Shown in pieces: positions 1-4,530 of a stretch of DNA of 12,116 bases. A program made the translations under genes and the position numbers. Where the stretch lies: assembly GCA_016931555.1 (NCBI GenBank), contig JAFGEM010000092.1, positions 1 to 12,116 of the forward strand, in the 5' to 3' direction. Positions within the stretch are counted from its first letter, which is position 1. Each line of letters starts with the position of its first letter. The notes under the pieces were generated by a model. It saw only the letters and a program-made list of their open reading frames with translations, was not told the DNA's origin and did not search any database. Origin of the DNA: Candidatus Iainarchaeum sp. (lineage in GTDB: Archaea; Iainarchaeota; Iainarchaeia; Iainarchaeales; GCA-2688035).

Positions 1-390
1 AGCAGCCAAGGGTGGAGGTGTTAACTCATTAAAGCCTTACGTTAGTTGGGTTGAGAACGGTGCGAGCCAGTTTGGATACTATCTGTTAGGAGTGTCGATT
101 GTCTGCGGGAAAAGTGCCATGAGTACGAGAGGAACGTGGCACTGCAGCCTCTAGTGTGCCAGTTGTCTGACAAGGCATTGCTGGGTAGCCACGCTGTAGT
201 TGATAAGAGCTGAAAGCATCTAAGCTCGAAGCAACCCCTTAGACGAGACAATCATCCCTGAAACCACGTTGAAAAACACGTGTCTAGGGGCGAGGGTGCC
301 AATAGAACATTGGTTCGATAGGTTGGTGGTGTACGCACGGAGCTTCGGCGACGTGTTCAGCCTTCCAATACTAAACACCCGAGGGTTCTT
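1..390 (+). rRNA. 23S ribosomal RNA, 3' end (partial)
   Basis: This is the 3' part of the large-subunit rRNA (domain V end and domain VI). The universal sarcin-ricin loop is intact at 122-135. The A-loop/peptidyl-transferase region lies at about 8-75, and the conserved GATAAG...GCTGAAAGCATCTAAGC stretch at about 202-226. The terminal GTTCAGC...ACTAA...CGAGG pattern matches the usual 3' end, so the mature end is placed near 388-390 by eye, since the 5' partner of the closing helix is outside the window. Several bases in the A-loop and H93 region differ from the usual consensus (see findings). The gene begins upstream of the window. No 5S rRNA follows within the next 150 nt. Confidence 0.97.
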
Positions 391-440
391 AAAAAACATC
401 AGTAATTGAACTCACAAGGCTTCAAAATGCATGAATTCAT

Positions 441-453
441 TATCTTTTTTTAA
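441..453 (+). terminator. T-run, probable rRNA transcript terminator
   Basis: A run of seven T (445-451) lies about 55 nt past the 23S end, of the type that ends archaeal transcripts. The 391-542 gap contains no 5S rRNA, tRNA or gene that I can recognise. Confidence 0.45.
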
Positions 454-488
454 TTAGGTAATTCTCTATAGCCGTAAGACGGAGTTCA

Positions 489-508
489 TTGCTTTTTTTT
501 TAAAGCAA
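489..508 (+). terminator. Hairpin with nine-T core after the rRNA
   Basis: The arms TTGCTTT (489-495) and AAAGCAA (502-508) pair perfectly around a T-only loop. The nine consecutive T (493-501) could act as a second terminator before the next promoter at 511-520. Confidence 0.4.
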
Positions 509-510
509 AA

Positions 511-520
511 TTATTTTATT
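511..520 (+). promoter_or_regulatory. TATA-like element before the 543 gene
   Basis: TTATTTTATT is centred about 27 bases before the ATG at 543, so transcription would begin at or just before the start codon, giving a leaderless or near-leaderless mRNA. Confidence 0.4.
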
Positions 521-542
521 CTAGTTTCAACACAATTATGGC

Positions 543-923
543 ATGCCGCGAGTTAAAGGAAAGCCAATTCCCTCAATACTTAAGAGTGCACGGGGCAAAA
601 AATCAGATCCACGGCTTAGGGACTGGAGCAAACATGTAGTGCGAAATTTTAACCCGAGGGATTTGGGTTTTGATCCGATTAGAGATATTCCCAAAGGAAA
701 AGAAGTTCTGATAAAAACCAATTCTGCTCGCCTGCTCATTAGAAAAATTCGCGGTTCCCTGAAGCTAAGGCAAAGCGATCAAATAGGCTTTGTTGGAACC
801 AAGGCCAATTATTATCTTCGGGTTTCCTCTCCAAGCGGAACAGCCAGAGCCCAGTATTTTCTCATATCTAATCCTGAAGTAATCCGCGGGTTGGAGTACC
901 TTAAAATTGCCTCAAAAAAATAA
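543..923 (+). CDS. Small basic protein of unknown function (126 aa)
   Basis: I do not recognise this protein. It is 126 residues and strongly basic. The lysine/arginine-rich, proline-containing start (about 1-35) resembles a flexible nucleic-acid-binding tail, and the rest alternates charged and hydrophobic residues in a way that fits a small alpha/beta fold (for example VLIKTNSARLLIRKI near 55-69 and YYLRVSS near 90-96). It has no signal peptide, membrane segment or cysteine. The start at 543 is favoured because a TATA-like element lies about 27 bases upstream and no better in-frame start exists; an ATG at 538 is out of frame. It sits between the 23S rRNA and the RNase P RNA, both stable RNA genes, so a link with RNA is possible but is only positional inference. 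The open frame and A/T-rich flanks make a real gene likely. Confidence 0.7.
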   Translation: MPRVKGKPIPSILKSARGKKSDPRLRDWSKHVVRNFNPRDLGFDPIRDIPKGKEVLIKTNSARLLIRKIRGSLKLRQSDQIGFVGTKANYYLRVSSPSGTARAQYFLISNPEVIRGLEYLKIASKK

Positions 924-933
924 AAAAATTTAA

Positions 934-943
934 TTTATAAATA
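934..943 (+). promoter_or_regulatory. TATA box of the RNase P RNA gene
   Basis: TTTATAAATA is a near-ideal archaeal TATA box. It lies about 30 bases before the first paired base of P1 (968), exactly where a promoter for this RNA should be. Confidence 0.75.
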
Positions 944-966
944 CTTCTATACATAATTATTTTTGT

Positions 967-1242
967 TGGGTCGTGGGTGGCTTGCTGACGGTAGCCTTTG
1001 TGCTTTCGGGCGCAAACGGCAGCTGAGGAAAGTCCGGCCACTTCACTGCAGAGAAATCTGCGAATACAAAATCACTTCTGAGAAGGAGTCCACGGGAACA
1101 GAAACGGTACTTTTTGCTTCGGCAGAAAGATGAAACGCGCCTGTGGTTAAAACCGCTGTCAAAGGCGGGGAAGTGCAAGGCTAGAGCCGCTAAGACGAAT
1201 GCAAGCTAGAAACAGAAGCCGGCTTACTACCCACTGCCCAGC
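967..1242 (+). ncRNA. rnpB: RNase P RNA (catalytic RNA of ribonuclease P)
   Basis: This RNA subunit of ribonuclease P removes 5' leaders from pre-tRNAs. The conserved core is visible: GAGGAAAGTCCGGCC at 1025-1039 (CR-I and the 5' strand of P4) and ACAGAAGCCGGCTTA at 1212-1226 (CR-V and the 3' strand of P4). The ends close through a P1 helix, 968-978 with 1229-1239, ten of eleven positions paired. The gene is about 276 nt, short compared with many archaeal type A RNAs (about 300-450 nt). The P15-like region around 1138-1160 forms a small stem-loop (GTGGT...ACCGC) and I see no bacterial-style GGU loop. It has its own TATA box and a T-rich 3' flank, so it is probably transcribed alone. The ends are estimated from P1. 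Confidence 0.93.
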
Positions 1243-1260
1243 ACTAAATTTTGAAGCATT

Positions 1261-1286
1261 CTTTTTACCTTTTGGGACTATTTTTT
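1261..1286 (+). terminator. T-rich 3' flank of RNase P RNA
   Basis: Runs of five, four and six T (1262-1266, 1270-1273, 1281-1286) follow the RNA about 20 nt after P1. They are a likely termination zone. The last run may also belong to the alaS promoter (TTTTTTAATTC). Confidence 0.45.
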
Positions 1287-1333
1287 AATTCTTTTCAATT
1301 TCAATTACTACTTATTAGTTACTTTTATTCGTA

Positions 1334-1338
1334 GTGAT
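1334..1338 (+). promoter_or_regulatory. Shine-Dalgarno-like GTGAT before alaS
   Basis: GTGAT matches part of the usual anti-Shine-Dalgarno complement (GGAGGTGATC) and ends 4 nt before the ATG at 1343. This favours ATG 1343 over the in-frame GTG at 1334, which is the same GTG as in the motif. Confidence 0.45.
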
Positions 1339-1342
1339 TGTC

Positions 1343-3097
1343 ATGTTAACTGGTAAAAAGCTTGTTGAAAAATACCTTAAGTTCTTTAAGGAAAAGGGGC
1401 ATGCAATTATTCCAAGCGCTTCGCTTATTCCTGAGAATGACCCTACAGTGCTTTTTACAACTGCAGGAATGCACCCCCTTGTTCCCTATTTGATGGGGCA
1501 GCCTCATCCCTCCGGAAAAAGGCTTGTGGATGTTCAAAAATGTGTGAGAACAGGAGACATTGACGAGGTCGGAGATGCCTCGCACTTAACATTCTTTTTC
1601 ATGCTTGGAAACTGGAGTCTCGGGGATTATTTTAAAAAAGAGGCAATTGAATGGAGCTTTGAATTCCTTACAAGCAAAAAATGGCTGGGATTAGATCCCA
1701 AAAGAATTTCCGTTACCTGCTTTGCAGGAGACAATGATGCCCCAAAAGACGAGGTTTCTGCAGAGGTCTGGAAAAGCGTTGGAATTCCAGAGGAAAGAAT
1801 TTATTTTTACGGAAAAGAAGACAATTGGTGGGGCCCTGCAGGGGAAACAGGGCCGTGCGGCCCAGACACTGAAATGTTTTACGATACAGGCAAAGAAAAG
1901 TGCAGCGAGGATTGCAAGCCGGGTTGCTACTGCGGAAAATACTTTGAAATATGGAATGATGTTTTTATGCAATACAACAAAACTGCCGGCGGAGACTTTG
2001 AAAAACTCGCGCAGCAGAATGTAGACACTGGAATGGGTGTTGAAAGGACAATTACAATGCTGCAGGGAAAGGAAACTGTTTTTGAAACCGAAATGTTCAA
2101 GCCTGCGATGGACGAATTGTGGAGGCTTGCAAATCGCCCTATAGAAAAATCCAAAAGAATTATTTGCGACCACTTGCGCGCAGCAGTATTCATTCTTGCG
2201 GAAGGCATTGTCCCGAGCAATGTTGAAAGGGGATACATACTGCGCAGGCTAATAAGGCGCTCAGTAAGGCATGGCAAGCTAATGCAGATTCAGGGAAATT
2301 TTTGCAGTAAACTGGGAGAAGTTTTCATAAAAACCTATGGCGACGAGTGGCATGAGCTCAAAAAAAATAAAAAAACAATTTTGGGTGAATTGGAAAAGGA
2401 AGAGCAAAAATTTGCTACTGTTCTCTCGCAGGGAATAAAAAAGTTTGAACAGATTTACAGCAAAAACACTAAAATCACTGCACAGGATGCGTTTCTTCTC
2501 TTCCAGTCTTATGGGTTCCCCCTTGAAATGACTTTAGAGATTGCCAAAGAAAAAGGCATTGAAATAAACAAAAAAGCTTTTGAAAAGGAATTTGCAAAGC
2601 ACCAATTTGTTTCCAGAAAAGGCAGTGAAAAGAAATTCAAATCAGGTTTGGCGGACAACAGTGAACAAACAACAAAATTTCACACTGCAACACATCTTCT
2701 CCATGCTGCACTGCGCGATGTTCTTGGCGACCATGTGCAGCAAAAAGGCTCGAATATTACGCCTGAAAGGCTGAGGTTTGATTTTTCACATCCTGAGAGA
2801 CTGACCCCTGTTCAGATAAAGAGAGTCGAGGATCTTGTGAACATGGCAATATCAATGCGCATTCCAGTGATAAGGGAGGAAATGTCTCTCGATGAAGCAC
2901 GCAAGGAAGGCGCGCTTGCTTTTTTTGATTCAAAATACGTTCCCGAAAAAGTTTCAGTTTACACTATTGAGGGCATGTCCAAAGAGGTGTGTGCCGGCCC
3001 TCACGTAAAAAACACTGGAGACCTCGGAAAATTCAAAATTGTAAAAGAAGAGGCAGTAAGCGCAGGAGTGCGCAGAATAAAGGCAGTGCTCGAATAA
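1343..3097 (+). CDS. alaS: Alanyl-tRNA synthetase, compact CPR-like form without C-terminal domain
   Basis: Charges tRNA-Ala with alanine (class II synthetase) and clears mischarged Ser/Gly. Class II motif 2 starts at KCVRTGD (66-72) and runs into FFFMLGN (84-90). Motif 3 contains GMGVER (230-235). A cysteine cluster C187, C191, C195, C197 may bind metal. The helical tRNA-binding part covers about 240-430. The editing core keeps all four zinc ligands, HTATH (H447, H451) and CAGPH (C550, H554). At 584 aa it is far shorter than the usual ~870-900: the beta-barrel normally preceding the HxxxH motif and the whole C-Ala oligomerisation/tRNA-binding domain are missing, and the protein stops just after GVRRIKAV. 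The sequence style (DIDEVGDASHLTFF, HVQQKGSNITPERLRFDFSHP) is what I know from compact CPR bacterial AlaRS, not archaeal AlaRS. The usual Glu of FFEMLGN is Phe86. Start 1343 is chosen over GTG 1334. Confidence 0.95.
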   Translation: MLTGKKLVEKYLKFFKEKGHAIIPSASLIPENDPTVLFTTAGMHPLVPYLMGQPHPSGKRLVDVQKCVRTGDIDEVGDASHLTFFFMLGNWSLGDYFKKEAIEWSFEFLTSKKWLGLDPKRISVTCFAGDNDAPKDEVSAEVWKSVGIPEERIYFYGKEDNWWGPAGETGPCGPDTEMFYDTGKEKCSEDCKPGCYCGKYFEIWNDVFMQYNKTAGGDFEKLAQQNVDTGMGVERTITMLQGKETVFETEMFKPAMDELWRLANRPIEKSKRIICDHLRAAVFILAEGIVPSNVERGYILRRLIRRSVRHGKLMQIQGNFCSKLGEVFIKTYGDEWHELKKNKKTILGELEKEEQKFATVLSQGIKKFEQIYSKNTKITAQDAFLLFQSYGFPLEMTLEIAKEKGIEINKKAFEKEFAKHQFVSRKGSEKKFKSGLADNSEQTTKFHTATHLLHAALRDVLGDHVQQKGSNITPERLRFDFSHPERLTPVQIKRVEDLVNMAISMRIPVIREEMSLDEARKEGALAFFDSKYVPEKVSVYTIEGMSKEVCAGPHVKNTGDLGKFKIVKEEAVSAGVRRIKAVLE

Positions 3098-3107
3098 CTT
3101 AATAAAC
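3098..3107 (+). promoter_or_regulatory. TATA-like element before the GNAT gene
   Basis: CTTAATAAAC begins directly after the alaS stop and lies about 25-30 bases before the ATG at 3128. It allows separate leaderless expression, but read-through from alaS (30-nt gap) is equally possible. Confidence 0.35.
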
Positions 3108-3127
3108 AATCCAACCCTAGTTTTTTT

Positions 3128-3619
3128 ATGGATCGAATATATACCAGGATTTATGCCCCAAAAGACATTCCTTTTACAGCACAAATCTGCAATGACTGCT
3201 GGCAAACATTTTATCCTCCATATATTGGCAAGAGTGCTGTTGCGCGGGTTGTTGCTGCGAGAAAAAAACGGCCGCACAAGTTTGTTCCGAATACTAAAAA
3301 GAATTTTTGTTTTGTTGCCCTCTTAAAGGGAAAAATTGTTGGTTTTGCTGTTGGCGAAGTTAAAAACAAAAAAGCGCATTTAATTGCACTGTACATTTCC
3401 CCTGAACACACTGGAAAAGGAATTGGCTCGCATTTAATCCAAAGATTTTTCAAGCAGATTAAGAGCCAAAAGCCGAAAAAGGCTTTTGTTGAGACTCTTG
3501 TGAAAAACAAGCGTGCAATAAAATTGTACGCAAGCTTTGGATTCAAGGCTGTGAGGGAAAAGTATTTTCGCACGCGCGGGGTAAAAAGGCGTGTAGTTGT
3601 AATGGAAAAGGGATTTTGA
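3128..3619 (+). CDS. GNAT-family N-acetyltransferase
   Basis: A 163-residue protein that probably transfers an acetyl group from acetyl-CoA to an amine; the substrate cannot be read from the sequence. GNAT motif A is clear: the strand ALYISPEH (87-94) followed by the pyrophosphate-binding loop TGKGIG (95-100) and helix SHLIQRFF. Thr95 stands where the family usually has Gln/Arg. Motif B is NKRAIKLYASFGFK (127-140), with the typical x-x-Y-x-x-x-G-F pattern. The basic C-terminus ends in a beta strand (RRVVVMEKGF). Length is normal for a single-domain GNAT. The N-terminal part (CNDCWQTFYPPYIG, 21-34) resembles RimI-like or general GNATs in which this segment helps form the substrate site. It lies 30 nt behind alaS on the same strand, possibly cotranscribed. 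A ribosomal-protein or small-molecule substrate is speculation. Confidence 0.88.
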   Translation: MDRIYTRIYAPKDIPFTAQICNDCWQTFYPPYIGKSAVARVVAARKKRPHKFVPNTKKNFCFVALLKGKIVGFAVGEVKNKKAHLIALYISPEHTGKGIGSHLIQRFFKQIKSQKPKKAFVETLVKNKRAIKLYASFGFKAVREKYFRTRGVKRRVVVMEKGF

Positions 3620-3636
3620 ATAAACTGCTCTTTTGG

Positions 3637-3644
3637 TTTTTTTT
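3637..3644 (+). terminator. Eight-T run after the GNAT gene
   Basis: Eight T in the 31-nt gap between two convergent genes, about 18 nt past the GNAT stop, fit an archaeal poly-T terminator for the plus-strand transcript. Confidence 0.5.
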
Positions 3645-3650
3645 GATATG

Positions 3651-4307
3651 CTAGCGGGCATACCTGACAATGGCGTTTACATCGTCACGCATTTGTTTTC
3701 TCCCGTATGCTATTTGCACTTTGTTGAATTTGGTTAAAAACAGGGAGTAAAGCAATTCTCCTCTTTTTGATCCAAATTCATTGCAAAGCTCTTGCATAAA
3801 GCCCCTTGTAAAGCTTTCAAGCGGCGCGTTATGCTTCTTTTTTGTTCCCAACTGCTTTTCAAATCCAAAAAATAGTTTCAAGGCAGCTTTTCTTTCTGCT
3901 CCGCGCATATTCGCGCCGAGCAGGGCATATTTAAGTGCAACCTTAAAAATTATTGAATCTCTCTTTTTTTCGGAACTTTGTTCAATTTCTTGCCTCTCTT
4001 CCCGAGTGAGAGCTGATCTAAAACGGGCAATTGCCTCTTTTCGAGTTGCTCTATCTGGTAATCTGTCATATTCCCGGGCTATTGTTTTTTTTAACTCAGG
4101 ATGTCTTGTAATTTCTTCTGGGTTCACAGTTCGCTCCTTTGTGCCTTTTGTGCTTTCATGCACTGCTTTTACCATTGCAATCCGCATTATTTCAAGATCC
4201 CGTGCTCTATCCAGTTTATCCAAAATTTTGCGCGTCTTTCTTTTGCTGGGCCCTAAGAAACCAGCAACAACTCTTGCTGCATGCTTAACCCGTTTTTTTG
4301 CGGCCAT
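3651..4307 (-). CDS. Conserved-looking helical basic protein, function unknown (218 aa)
   Basis: I do not recognise this protein. From ATG 4307 it is 218 aa, rich in Lys/Arg/Glu, and looks wholly alpha-helical: a basic start (MAAKKRVKHAARVV), a long charged middle (RATRKEAIARFRSALTREER, about 95-114), a more hydrophobic helix pair near 125-155 (FKVALKYALLGANM, then ALKLFFGF), and a C-terminal helix set. It has a single cysteine, no signal peptide and no membrane segment. The frame stays open to TTG 4346, but ATG 4307 is preferred because GAGGCGAGG, a good Shine-Dalgarno match, lies a few bases before it. It is divergent from leuS and convergent with the GNAT gene. A nucleic-acid or ribosome-associated role is possible from composition only. 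Confidence 0.75.
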   Translation of the reverse strand: MAAKKRVKHAARVVAGFLGPSKRKTRKILDKLDRARDLEIMRIAMVKAVHESTKGTKERTVNPEEITRHPELKKTIAREYDRLPDRATRKEAIARFRSALTREERQEIEQSSEKKRDSIIFKVALKYALLGANMRGAERKAALKLFFGFEKQLGTKKKHNAPLESFTRGFMQELCNEFGSKRGELLYSLFLTKFNKVQIAYGRKQMRDDVNAIVRYAR

Positions 4308-4370
4308 CAATTCCTCGCCTCTCAAATAGCTAGCTCTCTCATTCAATTTAATTGTTTCGCTTGCTGAATA

Positions 4371-4380
4371 CCTTTAAATA
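4371..4380 (-). promoter_or_regulatory. TATA-like element for the minus-strand helical protein gene
   Basis: Read on the minus strand this is TATTTAAAGG, about 65-70 bases before ATG 4307. Transcription would begin near 4350, leaving a leader of about 40 nt that contains the GAGG ribosome-binding site. Confidence 0.4.
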
Positions 4381-4404
4381 ATCTTTCAAACAATTTTGTT
4401 TTTG

Positions 4405-4465
4405 GTGTAATTTATTGTTGCAGTAAATAAAATAGGTTTAAATTCTAATTCTGTTTTAATTACAC
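4405..4465. repeat. Inverted repeat GTGTAATT/AATTACAC between divergent genes
   Basis: Arms 4405-4412 and 4458-4465 are exact inverted copies, extending imperfectly to about 12 of 14 positions, 45 nt apart. They lie between the two divergent promoters upstream of leuS. They could be operator half-sites or chance in A/T-rich DNA. Confidence 0.25.
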
Positions 4466-4483
4466 TAAGGAACCAGTTATTGC

Positions 4484-4505
4484 TTTTGCTGCTATTGCAG
4501 TAAGG
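4484..4505 (+). promoter_or_regulatory. Possible leader hairpin before leuS
   Basis: TTTTGCTGC (4484-4492) can pair with GCAGTAAGG (4497-4505) over nine positions, three of them G-U, around a TATT loop. It ends 25 nt before the leuS ATG. A TATA-like TTTAAATT at 4437-4444 would give a leader of about 60 nt containing it. Weak evidence, no known leader family. Confidence 0.25.
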
Positions 4506-4530
4506 CACGCCATTTTAACGGGTTTTAAAA

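Noticed and set aside
538..636. Alternative ATG at 538, giving a 33-residue frame overlapping the start of the 543 gene
   Set aside because: It is out of frame with the 126-aa protein, ends quickly, and has no support beyond the ATG.
1334..1342. GTG start three codons before the chosen alaS start
   Set aside because: The GTG is part of a Shine-Dalgarno-like GTGAT, and ATG 1343 gives a typical AlaRS N-terminus.
1691..2173. 160-aa open frame opposite alaS
   Set aside because: It is antisense to a fully conserved alaS; its length comes from codon bias and it resembles no protein.
4308..4346. TTG start giving a 13-residue longer minus-strand helical protein
   Set aside because: ATG 4307 is preceded by a good GAGG ribosome-binding site; TTG is a rare start.
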